Assembly (NCBI GenBank): GCA_036501515.1
Contig: DASYAD010000340.1
Coordinates: forward strand, 1-64,000
DNA from: Trebonia sp036501515
GTDB taxonomy: Bacteria; Actinomycetota; Actinomycetes; Streptosporangiales; Streptosporangiaceae
Length of the DNA stretch: 64,000 bases
Direction of reading: 5' to 3'
Of the stretch, positions 8,498 through 16,838 are shown piece after piece; positions within the stretch are counted from its first letter, which is position 1, and each line of letters begins with the position of its first letter. The translations under genes were made by a program, and so were the position numbers. The notes under the pieces are model-generated. The model saw only the letters and a program-made list of their open reading frames with translations, ran no database searches and had not been told where the DNA came from.

Positions 8498-11400
8498 TTA
8501 CCCGCCAACCTCTCCGCCATCGGGGTGCACGGGGCAGCATGAGGCCACCGGGCAGGTACGGCAGCCCGGGTTCACCCGCGCCCGGTAGACGGGCCCCGCC
8601 ATGCCCTCCGCCACGGCGTCGACCAGGTTCCGCGCCCAGCCGGGCTCCTGATCGTCCGCCAGGGCCGTCTGCCGCTGGACCCGCGCCCGGGCGGTCAGTC
8701 CTGCCTTGCCCACCTGGACCAGCTCGGCGCCGCCGGGCTCGGTCACCCCGAGCCGCTCGAACGCGCCGAGCAGCACCGCCAGCTGGTAGACGCCAAGCTG
8801 GGGATGACGGTCGAGCTCGTCCGCGTGCGGCGCGGACGCCCCGGTCTTCAGGTCGACGATGACGCCGCGGCCCTGGTCGTCGCGCTCAAGCCGGTCCACC
8901 CGGCCGGTGATCTCCACCTGGCCCACCTGCACCCGCAGTGCCTGCTCGGCCGCGAGCAGCTCCCTCGGGTTGGCCTCGTGCCAGTCGAGGAACTTGCGTA
9001 CCATCCGCTCGGCCAGCTCACGCTGCCGCGTCCCGTACCACACGCTGCCGAAGTCCAGGTGGTGCCAGATATCGTCGATCCGGCCCGCCACCTCCCCCTC
9101 GGTGGCCCCGTCGGCGATGAGCTGCGCCGCCGCGTGGATCACGGTGCCCAGGTGGCGCAGGACATCCGAGTGGCCGGCCCCGACCGCGGACTCGAGCAGC
9201 CAGCGCAGGCCGCACCGGGTAAATGTCTCCACGTGGGACGGGGACAGCCTGACCCGCTCGCCATCGCCCACGATGGGCCCGGCGTCGGACAGGCCGGTCA
9301 GCGCGTACCAGTCCGCGGGATCGGCGCCGCGCACGCCGGCGTCGGCCAGCCGGGCCAGCTGGCGCGCGGCGGCCTCACGGAGCACCGCCGGCATGGCCGG
9401 GTCGGCCGAGGTCCTGCGCAGGTCGGCGACGAGGGCCGGGAGCGACAGCCAGCGGGTCGCCGCGCTGGCCCGCTCGATTTCGATGTCATCGCCCGCCAGC
9501 TCGGCCAGGAACCGCGACGGGCGCTGATCGTGCTCGTCGCCGCCGGAGGCGGTCACCATCAGCAGCTTCCTCGCCCGGGTGACGGCGACGTAGAACAGCC
9601 GCCGCTCCTCCGCCAGCAGCCGGGCCGCACGGGCGGCGGCCGCGACGTCTTCTGGTGCCCCAGGACCCTGGACGCTGCCGCCCGCGAACGCACCTGAACC
9701 GCCGGCTACCTCGGCCAGCTCGTCGGCCCCGAGCAGCGAATTGCGCAGCCGCAGGTCCGGCCAGACCTCCTCCTGCACGCCGGCCACGACGACCACGTCC
9801 CACTCCAGGCCCTTGGCGCGGTGCGCGGTCAGCAGACGGACGCAGTCCTCGCGCAGCGCGTGCTCCGCGAGCGTGTCACCGGCGATCTCCTGGCCGGCCA
9901 GGCTCTCGAGAAACAGCCCGAGATGGCCTGCCCGGTATACCCGCGCTGCCCCACCGGGCAGGCCCCCCGGCGGTACGGGTGGTCGCGCCCCCGGGAGACG
10001 GTCTGCCCGGTACGCTCGCCCTTCCCCACCGGGCTGGACCTCGGGGGGTGCGGGGGGTAGCGCCCCCGGGAGGTGGCCGGGCGGAAGCGCGTCGGAGAAC
10101 CGGGCCGCGGCTTCGAACAGGGCGAGGACGGCGTCCAGGTCCCGGTCGGCCGCGCTGTCCTGTTCGGCCTGCCCGGCCCACCGGACAGCCAGACCCGACT
10201 CGTTCCAAACCGACCACAGCACGTCCTCGGCGCTCGCGCCGCCGTCGACGCCCCTGGCCGCCAGGTCGAGCAGCGCGGCTACGCGGCGGGCCGGCGCCGC
10301 GACCCGGTCGCGGACCGCCTGCAGCACGCGCGGGTCGGTCAGCGCCTCGCGCAGCGGCACCCCGTCGAGCGCGCGCCGCAGTCGCCGCAGGCCGAGGCTG
10401 TCGGTCTGGCCGAGCGGTCCTGTCAGCAGCTCGGCGGCGGCCTCGTCATCGAGCCGGTCCGGCTGCACGGCGCAGCGCAGCAGCGTGAGCAGCGGCCTGA
10501 CGCCTGGCTCGTCCGGCAGCGGCAGTTCGTCGCCGGCCACGGTAACCGGGACGCCCGCCGCCGTCAGCGCCCGGCGCAGCGCCGGAACCTGCCACTGCGC
10601 GGACCTGACGAGCACGGCCATCCGCTCCCACGGCACCCCGTCTGCCAGGTGCGCCCGGCGCAGGGTGTCGGCAACGACGGCCGCCTCCTGCGCCTGGGTG
10701 TCCGCGACGCAGATCCTGACCTGTCCGGCCGGGCCGCCTGGCAGCGCGGCCAGGCGGCGGTGGGCGGCGGTGCCGCCGCCGGGGGCGGCAGGCAGCCTGC
10801 GTGCCACCCGGCGCGAGGCGGCCAGCAGTACCGGGCCGCTGCGGCGGCAGGTGCGCAGCGCGGTAACCGGGGCGGGCGCGCCGTCCGGCCCGCGGAACTT
10901 ATCAGGAAAGCTGGTGAGCACGCGCACGTCCGCGCCCCGGAACGCGTAGACCGACTGGTCAGGGTCCCCCACCGCCACCAGGTCCCGGCCGTCGCCCGCG
11001 AGCGCGCGCAACAGCGCCTCCTGGGCCGGATCGCAGTCCTGGTACTCGTCGACGAACACCGCGTCGTACGCGTCCTGCTCCCGCTGCCTGGTCGCCTGCC
11101 TCGTCAGCAGGCTCGCGGCGATCCTGACGATCTCCGCGTAGTCGTAGGCGGGCACCGGCGCCAGGTCGAAGCGGCCTGAGTAGCGGTCAAGGAAGGCGCC
11201 CGCGGCCACCCAGTCGTCGCGCCCGGCGGCGCGGCCAAGCTGGCGCAGCGACTTGCCGTCAAGCCCGCGCTCCGCCGCCCGGAGCACGAGGTCACGCAGT
11301 TCCTCGGCGAATCCCCTGGTGGCGAGCGCTGGCCGGAACCGGTCGGGCCAGCCCGCGGCTCCGTCGGTCACCTCGCCGCGCAGCAGACGGCGGATTTCGA

Positions 11401-11809
11401 GCAGCTGCTCGGGGGCCGAGAGCAGCCGCGGCGGCTCGTCCCCCGCGAGCACGAATTCCCGCCGGACCAGTGCGTAGGCATAGCTGTGGAAGGTGAGGGC
11501 GAGCGGCTCTGAGGTGGTGCGGCCAAGCCGGGCGGTGATACGGTCGCGCAGCTCGCCTGCCGCCTTCCTGCTGAACGTGAGCACCAGGATCCGGCCCGGG
11601 TCGGTGCCCCGGCGCTCGATACGCTCCGCCACCGCCGCCACAATCGTCGTGGTCTTGCCGGTACCTGGCCCGGCCAGCACGAGCATCGGGCCGCCCTTGT
11701 GGTCGACCACCCGCTGCTGTGCCTCGTCGAGCGACGCCGGCGGAGCCGGCCGCGCGGCCAGCTCACGGCGGACGAGCCGGTAACCGTTCATCAGCTCCGA
11801 TTCCACCAC
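8498..11809 (-). CDS. adnA: AdnA-type subunit of the AdnAB helicase-nuclease
   Basis: The second UvrD/RecB-like fusion. Walker A is GPGTGKTTTI, Walker B VFVDEYQD, and AVGDPDQSVYAFRGAD is the following helicase motif. The C-terminal nuclease domain has GRVDRLERDD and VIVDLKTG, flanked by cysteines (FTRCGLRW, then GCRTCPVASCC) that would hold an iron-sulfur cluster. Such a cluster is not seen in the adnB product here. Residues near 570-630 are a proline/glycine-rich insert made of two related units, encoded by the repeat at 9930-10085. The start is GTG at 11809 or the ATG six codons in; neither has a strong ribosome site. The order alkyltransferase-like gene, adnA, adnB matches Rv3204-Rv3202c-Rv3201c. 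Confidence 0.9.
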   Translation of the reverse strand: MVESELMNGYRLVRRELAARPAPPASLDEAQQRVVDHKGGPMLVLAGPGTGKTTTIVAAVAERIERRGTDPGRILVLTFSRKAAGELRDRITARLGRTTSEPLALTFHSYAYALVRREFVLAGDEPPRLLSAPEQLLEIRRLLRGEVTDGAAGWPDRFRPALATRGFAEELRDLVLRAAERGLDGKSLRQLGRAAGRDDWVAAGAFLDRYSGRFDLAPVPAYDYAEIVRIAASLLTRQATRQREQDAYDAVFVDEYQDCDPAQEALLRALAGDGRDLVAVGDPDQSVYAFRGADVRVLTSFPDKFRGPDGAPAPVTALRTCRRSGPVLLAASRRVARRLPAAPGGGTAAHRRLAALPGGPAGQVRICVADTQAQEAAVVADTLRRAHLADGVPWERMAVLVRSAQWQVPALRRALTAAGVPVTVAGDELPLPDEPGVRPLLTLLRCAVQPDRLDDEAAAELLTGPLGQTDSLGLRRLRRALDGVPLREALTDPRVLQAVRDRVAAPARRVAALLDLAARGVDGGASAEDVLWSVWNESGLAVRWAGQAEQDSAADRDLDAVLALFEAAARFSDALPPGHLPGALPPAPPEVQPGGEGRAYRADRLPGARPPVPPGGLPGGAARVYRAGHLGLFLESLAGQEIAGDTLAEHALREDCVRLLTAHRAKGLEWDVVVVAGVQEEVWPDLRLRNSLLGADELAEVAGGSGAFAGGSVQGPGAPEDVAAAARAARLLAEERRLFYVAVTRARKLLMVTASGGDEHDQRPSRFLAELAGDDIEIERASAATRWLSLPALVADLRRTSADPAMPAVLREAAARQLARLADAGVRGADPADWYALTGLSDAGPIVGDGERVRLSPSHVETFTRCGLRWLLESAVGAGHSDVLRHLGTVIHAAAQLIADGATEGEVAGRIDDIWHHLDFGSVWYGTRQRELAERMVRKFLDWHEANPRELLAAEQALRVQVGQVEITGRVDRLERDDQGRGVIVDLKTGASAPHADELDRHPQLGVYQLAVLLGAFERLGVTEPGGAELVQVGKAGLTARARVQRQTALADDQEPGWARNLVDAVAEGMAGPVYRARVNPGCRTCPVASCCPVHPDGGEVGG
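9930..10085. repeat. GC-rich palindromic repeat pair inside adnA
   Basis: Two diverged copies of a unit containing CGCCCCCGGGAG beside runs of G lie head to tail here. In frame they encode proline/glycine-rich segments of the adnA product (LPGALPPAPPEV and LPGARPPVPPGG). The unit closely resembles the intergenic repeat at 44741-44790 and the four-copy array at 59036-59335. The insertion keeps the reading frame. Confidence 0.65.
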
Positions 11810-11829
11810 GGAGGGCCGACATTCCGGCC

Positions 11830-12045
11830 CCGGTTTGGCCAGGTCACCCCCGCCAGTTCACTTCGGTCAACCAGCTCCTGTCAGTCCAGCCAGCCAACTG
11901 AGTCTCGCCAGCTCCGGCTGGCCAGCATCAGCCTGGCTCAACCCGGCCGGTTCAGTGCACCCGGCCAGTTCACTGTGGCTCAGCCTGGCCAGTTCAGTAC
12001 GGCCCGGCCCAGCGGGCTCAATAGGGCTCAGCCCCGCCGGCCCGG
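11830..12045. repeat. Intergenic stretch with degenerate short repeats
   Basis: The gap between the start of adnA and the 3' end of the alkyltransferase-like gene is built of diverged copies of a roughly 20-base unit containing GGCCAGTTCA and GGCTCAGC. At least five copies can be seen between 11850 and 12030. No coding frame with family resemblance was found. The adnA promoter must lie here or in its right part, but no convincing -10/-35 pair stands out. Confidence 0.5.
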
Positions 12046-12525
12046 TCAGCCGCCTGGCCGCCAGCGGGCCTCGCGCATGTCTACCCGCACCGGGCTGGCG
12101 AGCGAGCGCAACGGCGTGTGTTCGGCCATGTAGTGCGGCAGCGCCGCCGCGTCGTGGTCAGGCGCCGGCGTGCCGTCGGCGTGGGTCACCCGCCACCAGG
12201 GCGCCGCGCCGCCGTACCGGGACAGCACCCGGCCGACCTGCCGCGGACCGCCCTCGCCGAGGTACTCGGCCACGTCGCCGTAGGACATGACCTGCCCGGG
12301 CGGGATGGCGTCGACCACGTCGAGGACCCGGGAGGAGTAGTCGTCGATCATGCGTCCGGCCCCGTCCTCACCGTCGGCAGGCGCGGCGTCAGCGTCCACG
12401 GGCACAGCCTCAGCATGGTCCGCGGGTACCCGGTCACCACGCCTAGCGGGCACAGCGTCATCGTCGGCCACGGGCACAGCGTCCGCGCGGTCTGCGGGCA
12501 CGGCGTCAGCATGGTCTGCGGGCAC
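12046..12525 (-). CDS. Alkyltransferase-like (ATL/MGMT-fold) DNA-binding protein with repeat N-terminus
   Basis: The last 100 residues (from MIDDYSSRVLDVV) form the DNA-binding domain of O6-alkylguanine alkyltransferases, with PPGQVMSYGDVAEYLG and GRVLSRY. The reactive PCHR cysteine is absent; the site reads APWWRV. This makes it an ATL protein, which flags alkylated bases for nucleotide excision repair and does not repair them directly. The GTG at 12525 has AAGGAG six bases upstream, so the 58-residue N-terminal extension is probably translated. That extension is an ADAVPAD-like repeat. Without it the protein would start at ATG 12351. Rv3204 next to adnA is the mycobacterial counterpart. Confidence 0.85.
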   Translation of the reverse strand: MPADHADAVPADRADAVPVADDDAVPARRGDRVPADHAEAVPVDADAAPADGEDGAGRMIDDYSSRVLDVVDAIPPGQVMSYGDVAEYLGEGGPRQVGRVLSRYGGAAPWWRVTHADGTPAPDHDAAALPHYMAEHTPLRSLASPVRVDMREARWRPGG

Positions 12526-12567
12526 CGCGATCTCCTTCCTCAGGCGGCATGACGTCCCTCGGGCCCC

Positions 12568-13905
12568 TCAGGCGGCATGGTGTCCGTCGCGCCGCCGCCG
12601 TCCCCGCTCGCGAGTCCTGGCCAGCCAGACGGCGCCGCCGCCGATCGCGGCGGCCGCCGTCAGCGCCAGGAGCGCGAACGTGACCAGGCCCCCCGTGCCG
12701 CGCGGTACGACCGGGGCGGCCGGCACCGCGGCAGCGCCGCCGCCGAAGTGCGTGCTGAGCGCGACCTGGGACCCCGCCGGCTTCTGGGCCATCAGCTGCC
12801 CCGCCGCGGTAAGGGCCGCGCCCGCGTTGACGATGCCGAATCCGGTGAGCACGTCGTACCCGCCCTTCGGGTGCTCAGCGGTGCTGGTCAGTGCCTGCGT
12901 GACCTGGGCCGGGGAGATCCCCTTGTACCTGGACTCGATCAGCGCGGCGACGCCCGCGACCAGCGCGCAGGCCGGACTGGTGCCGTCCACGGTGTAATAC
13001 AGGCCGTTCCTGCCCTCGGCGGGAACGGTCTTGCCCGGTGCTGCGATGCGGACCGAGAGGTTCCCGCTGGAGAACGACGTCGCCGTTTTCTGCTGGGTGA
13101 CCGCGCCCACGCTGATCACGCCCGGGTACTCGGCGGGGAACGACACCGGCGCCATCCCGCTGCTCCCGCTCGTGGCGTGCTGGGTGTCGTTGTCGCCCGA
13201 GTTACCCGAGGAAGCGACGAGCACGACGCCATGGGAGTAGGCATCCTGAATCGCGGCACGGACCACCCCGCTCGGCGCCGAGTAGCCGATCGACATGCTG
13301 ATCACTTTGGCGCCGTCCTTGACGGCGGTCATGATGCCCTTGGCAAGCTCGTCCTGGATCTGCTGCTCAGGCTCGTTGTTGTATGCCTGGTAACCGGGAT
13401 CGCCCTTGTCAGGTATGACCCGGATAGACAGGATGCTGGACTTGGGCGCGATGCCGACGATCCCGTCGTACCCCACACCGTCAAACCCGCCGTCGTGGCC
13501 GTGCCCGGCGATGATGGACGCCATCCAGGTTCCGTGCTCGCCCCAGGACGCGTTGCCCGGTGACGTGTGCAGTCCGGTGTAGTCGGGGCCTGGGTGCACC
13601 GACCCCTCGAGATCGGTCACGTTCGGGTCCACCCCGCTGTCGATGACCGCGACCGTGACCCCCTCGCCCTCGGTGACGTTCCACGCGGGCTGGACGTTGA
13701 GCATCGTGAATACCCACTGCTGCTGGTCGCGCACCGAGTCGGCCGACGCCGTAGCCGCTGGCAGCACCGGCAGCAGGCCGAGCAGGACGGCGACAGCGAC
13801 GGCGGCCAGTACCCGGCCGCCGGCCCTGGCGATTCCCCGCCGGCCGCCGGCCGCGCTTCCAAGCCCGCCGGCCGCGCTTCCCCGCTCGCCGCCCGCGCTC
13901 AGCAT
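12568..13905 (-). CDS. Membrane-anchored subtilisin-like (S8, mycosin-type) serine protease
   Basis: A 445-residue protein with an N-terminal hydrophobic export signal (residues 30-55), a subtilase domain and a C-terminal membrane helix followed by an arginine-rich tail. The triad is Asp in VAVIDSGVD, His in GEHGTWMASIIAG and Ser in DGTSPACALVAG; ASSGNSG supplies the oxyanion Asn. The arrangement is that of mycosins (MycP) and related cell-envelope proteases, but no ESX/type VII secretion genes are in the window. Its ATG overlaps the stop of the upstream membrane protein, implying translational coupling. Substrate unknown. Confidence 0.9.
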   Translation of the reverse strand: MLSAGGERGSAAGGLGSAAGGRRGIARAGGRVLAAVAVAVLLGLLPVLPAATASADSVRDQQQWVFTMLNVQPAWNVTEGEGVTVAVIDSGVDPNVTDLEGSVHPGPDYTGLHTSPGNASWGEHGTWMASIIAGHGHDGGFDGVGYDGIVGIAPKSSILSIRVIPDKGDPGYQAYNNEPEQQIQDELAKGIMTAVKDGAKVISMSIGYSAPSGVVRAAIQDAYSHGVVLVASSGNSGDNDTQHATSGSSGMAPVSFPAEYPGVISVGAVTQQKTATSFSSGNLSVRIAAPGKTVPAEGRNGLYYTVDGTSPACALVAGVAALIESRYKGISPAQVTQALTSTAEHPKGGYDVLTGFGIVNAGAALTAAGQLMAQKPAGSQVALSTHFGGGAAAVPAAPVVPRGTGGLVTFALLALTAAAAIGGGAVWLARTRERGRRRRDGHHAA

Positions 13906-15614
13906 CCTGGCGTCCCCGGGCAGCGGGGGGACGGCACCGGCGCGGCCAGCACGGAAAGCACGGCCTTGGCCACGCCCGTCCCCGCGCTCGTCATCTCTCC
14001 GTCGGTGTAGTCGTTGGCGGCGACGGGCTCAGCCGGCCGGTCATCGGCATAGCCGACCGCGTAGAGCACGACGTAGCTGCCGGCGGCGACGGCGCCGGAG
14101 AGCTGCCGCCGCTTGTTGGTGAAGGCAGCCGCCGCGGTATGCGCGAAAGAAACACTGCGCACCGTGGATCCCAGCCCGCTCGCGCCGTCCGCGTCGTTGA
14201 TTGCCTGGGCCGCCGCTGCCGCCTGAGTGGCGCCCGGCATCACGGCGGCACCCACCGTCACCACGTAGCTGCCCGTGCCGTCGACGTAGGTGGCCCGGAG
14301 CACGGCCGAGCACCCGTGGCCGGCCAGCGTCCTGGCGGCGGCCGGGTCGGCCGCGGCAGCGCAAGTGGCCTGCTTGGCGATGCCGATCCGCCGGGCGGAA
14401 AGCATCAGCGAGGAGTCGTCGCTGAGCGCGTTGGGCGGGATGTAGCGAACCGACGAGGGAAAGATCGTGCCGGCCGGGAGCGTGCGCCAGCGCTTGAGGT
14501 ACTGCCAGTCGGTGATCTGCTGCCGCTGCGCGGCGGAGAAACTGCGCGGCATGACCTGGGTGATCACCCCGCCGGCGGCGATCACGAACCCGACGATGCC
14601 GACCACCAGGACGGTAAGCGCGATCAGCCTGCTGCGGCGCCGAGTCTGAAGCCGGGGATCCGACGGCGGCACCGCTCCTGGCGGCGGGCCGTAGCCCGGC
14701 TGGCCCGGGTCGTGCTGCCCCTGGGGCTGCTGGCCGGGGTCGTTGCCCTGGCTCTGCTGGCCCGGGTGCGGGTGAACAGCTTGGGGCCGCACTTGGGGCT
14801 GCAGCACCGGGTGCGGCTGGACCGGGTGCGGCTGGACTGGGTGCGGCCAGGCAGACTGCTGCTGAACGGTGTGCGTCCGGTCAGGATCTGGCCGAACTGG
14901 GGGAGGCCGGACTGGAGTCTGCTGCCCCGAGTTCGGCTGCCCAGGCCGCGGCTGGCCCTGCTGCGGCTGACCCGGCTTGGGCTGGACGGGGTGCGGGTGA
15001 AAAGCGGGCTTCTGCTGGACGGCGTCCCGCTCGACGGGCCGCTGCTCCACCGGCCGCCGCTCGACCGGCTTGGGCTGGACCGGCCGCGGCTCGACCAGCC
15101 GCCGCTCCGCTGGCCGGTGCTCGACCGGCTTCGGCTGGACGGGTTCCCGCTGGACCGGGTCGCGGTGGTCCGGATCCTCCTGGGCCGGATCCCGCTGGAC
15201 GGCATCCCGCCGGTCCGGATCCCGCCGGACCGCATCCCGTTCGCCCCCGTCCCGCCTGACCGGATCCGCCTGGACCGCATCCCGCTGGACAGGCTTCGCC
15301 CGAACGGGATCCCGCGGAGCGGGGTGCGGGTGAAAAGCAGGCTGCGGCGGCCCGGAACGCGGCGGCTCCGGGCTCAGCTGACCAGGGCCCGGCTGACCAG
15401 TGCCCGGCTGACCAAGATCTGACTGACCAGGGTCCGACTGCCCGAGGTCCGACTGCCCAGGATCCAACTGCCCAAGATCCGACTGACCAGGGTCCGACTG
15501 ACCAAGGTCCGACTGCCCGAGGTCTGACTGATCAAGATCCGACTGACCGGAAGACGGCGGCTGGACGTCATGCCACGGCTGACCACCGTATGCCCCGTCG
15601 TAGTCCGTCGTCAC
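13899..15614 (-). CDS. Membrane protein with long five-residue-period repeat N-terminus, unknown function
   Basis: 571 residues. The first 300 or so are predicted disordered and built of five-residue units: QSDLG/QSDPG at the start, then RDAVQ/RDPVQ and RRPVE, then VQPHP. One membrane helix follows near residues 330-352 (LIALTVLVVGIVGFVIAAGG), then about 215 residues that would face outside and contain a cysteine pair (TCAAAA, HGCSAV). No enzyme motif is recognised. The stop codon overlaps the start of the subtilisin-like protease, so the two probably work together, for example as a scaffold or substrate of the protease. Confidence 0.75.
   Translation of the reverse strand: MTTDYDGAYGGQPWHDVQPPSSGQSDLDQSDLGQSDLGQSDPGQSDLGQLDPGQSDLGQSDPGQSDLGQPGTGQPGPGQLSPEPPRSGPPQPAFHPHPAPRDPVRAKPVQRDAVQADPVRRDGGERDAVRRDPDRRDAVQRDPAQEDPDHRDPVQREPVQPKPVEHRPAERRLVEPRPVQPKPVERRPVEQRPVERDAVQQKPAFHPHPVQPKPGQPQQGQPRPGQPNSGQQTPVRPPPVRPDPDRTHTVQQQSAWPHPVQPHPVQPHPVLQPQVRPQAVHPHPGQQSQGNDPGQQPQGQHDPGQPGYGPPPGAVPPSDPRLQTRRRSRLIALTVLVVGIVGFVIAAGGVITQVMPRSFSAAQRQQITDWQYLKRWRTLPAGTIFPSSVRYIPPNALSDDSSLMLSARRIGIAKQATCAAAADPAAARTLAGHGCSAVLRATYVDGTGSYVVTVGAAVMPGATQAAAAAQAINDADGASGLGSTVRSVSFAHTAAAAFTNKRRQLSGAVAAGSYVVLYAVGYADDRPAEPVAANDYTDGEMTSAGTGVAKAVLSVLAAPVPSPRCPGTPGC
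14760..15560. repeat. 15-base tandem repeats in the N-terminal coding region
   Basis: Diverged 15-base units underlie the five-residue period of the membrane protein. The clearest array, 15410-15555, has about ten copies resembling ccgactgcccgaggt. The blocks at 15010-15330 and 14760-15000 have different consensus sequences with the same period. Repeat number probably varies between strains by slippage. Confidence 0.75.
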
Positions 15615-15695
15615 ACGGAAATGGTAGGTGCTACGGGCAGCTGCCGGTCCGGCAGTAATGCGGATTAGTCATTACCTAAACACCGGTCGTCCGGG

Positions 15696-16067
15696 CTAGC
15701 GGCGCGCCGCCCGCCAGCACCACGAGCGCATCGGCATCTGTACGACCGCCTCGCTCACGTCCGCACCGCGCACCGCCCGGCTGAGTAGCGCGTCCCTGCT
15801 CAGCGCGAGGTTGGCCGCGCGGACAGCGGCCGGCGCGGTGATGAAGTCGCTGCTGGTGGCCAGCCAGTCGAGGATATCGGGGACCGCCATCGTCCGGCTG
15901 AACCCGAACGACGCTGTTTCCTCCGGACCGAACGCCGATCCCGGCGGCAGCGTCACGCTGTGGTGCAGGTCCAGCTCGGCCCGTACCTCGGCGAGCGTCT
16001 GCGGCCCGCCAGACGGCCCGCCTCCTCCCGCGGCCTCGCTTCCTCTTCGCCAGCGGTCACAACCCGA
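15696..16067 (-). pseudogene. C-terminal remnant of a class I SAM methyltransferase
   Basis: An open frame of about 123 codons, bounded by a stop at 16068, ends with SFGFSRTMAVPDILDWLA, SDFITAP and MPMRSWCWRA. I recognise this as the C-terminal end of actinobacterial class I SAM-dependent methyltransferases. The SAM-binding domain that should precede it is missing. The only in-frame start codon is a GTG at 15956. The piece looks like the leftover of a deletion. It is divergent from the MBL gene at 16197. Confidence 0.55.
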
Positions 16068-16196
16068 TTATCCCGAACGGGCGCGTGGCTCCGTGTGCCC
16101 CCCGCACCCGCCCCGGTCAGCGTGGCCGGCCCCCCGGCCGAGTAGCGTGGCGGGCTGACCCGCCTGGCGGCGGAACCGACTTCAAGGGGTGGACCA

Positions 16197-16838
16197 GTGA
16201 AGCTGACCAAGCACGAGCACGCCTGCGTCGTCGTCGAGAAGGACGGCGCCTCGATTGTCATCGACCCCGGCTCGTTCTCCCCCGGTGCCGCCGAGATCAT
16301 CGCCGGCGCCGACGCGGTCCTGCTTACCCACGAGCACATGGACCACGTCAACGAAGCGGCGATCAACGAAGCCCTCACGGCCCGCTCCGACCTGCGGGTG
16401 TACGCGCCAGCGGCGCTCAGCGGCGTCTTCGCCGACCGGGCGGGCCAGTTCACCGCGGTCTCGGCGGGCGACGCGCTCGACCTCGCCTCGTTCTCCATCA
16501 CGGTGCACGGGAGCCAGCACGCGGTAATCCACCCTGACATCCCGGTCATCGCCAACGTCGGCTACCTCATCGACGGCACCGTTTACCACCCGGGCGACGC
16601 GTACTTCGTCCCCGAGGCTGAGGTACCAGTCCTGCTGGTGCCGACGAGCGGGCCGTGGATGAAGATCGCCGAGGCAGCCGACTTCGTGCGAGCGGTGCGT
16701 CCGCAGCAGATCGTGCAGATCCACGAGCTGCTGCTGAGCGACATCGGCCTGTTCATGGCGGGCAACCTGCTTGGCGAGCAGGGCCTGACCGGCCTGCCGC
16801 TGACCACGATCCCGGCTGGCGACTCAATCAGCGTCTGA
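16197..16838 (+). CDS. MBL-fold hydrolase (UlaG-like)
   Basis: A 213-residue metallo-beta-lactamase-fold protein. LTHEHMDHV is the metal motif, and GSQHAVIH and YHPGDAYF carry later ligands. The size and the short first half (MKLTKHEHACVVVEKDG) fit the UlaG/YtnP-type subgroup, whose members cleave phosphodiester or lactone substrates. The GTG start has AAGGGG seven bases upstream. Its 3' end overlaps the convergent hydrolase gene by 15 bases. Confidence 0.85.
   Translation: MKLTKHEHACVVVEKDGASIVIDPGSFSPGAAEIIAGADAVLLTHEHMDHVNEAAINEALTARSDLRVYAPAALSGVFADRAGQFTAVSAGDALDLASFSITVHGSQHAVIHPDIPVIANVGYLIDGTVYHPGDAYFVPEAEVPVLLVPTSGPWMKIAEAADFVRAVRPQQIVQIHELLLSDIGLFMAGNLLGEQGLTGLPLTTIPAGDSISV

Noticed and set aside
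15410..15555. Regularly spaced short repeats resembling a CRISPR array
   Set aside because: Units are contiguous 15-base copies without spacers and encode the QSDLG repeats of a membrane protein. No cas genes are present.
15953..16555. A 200-codon minus-strand open frame
   Set aside because: It is antisense to the MBL-fold gene at 16197-16838, which has conserved metal motifs and a ribosome site; the minus-strand product resembles nothing.
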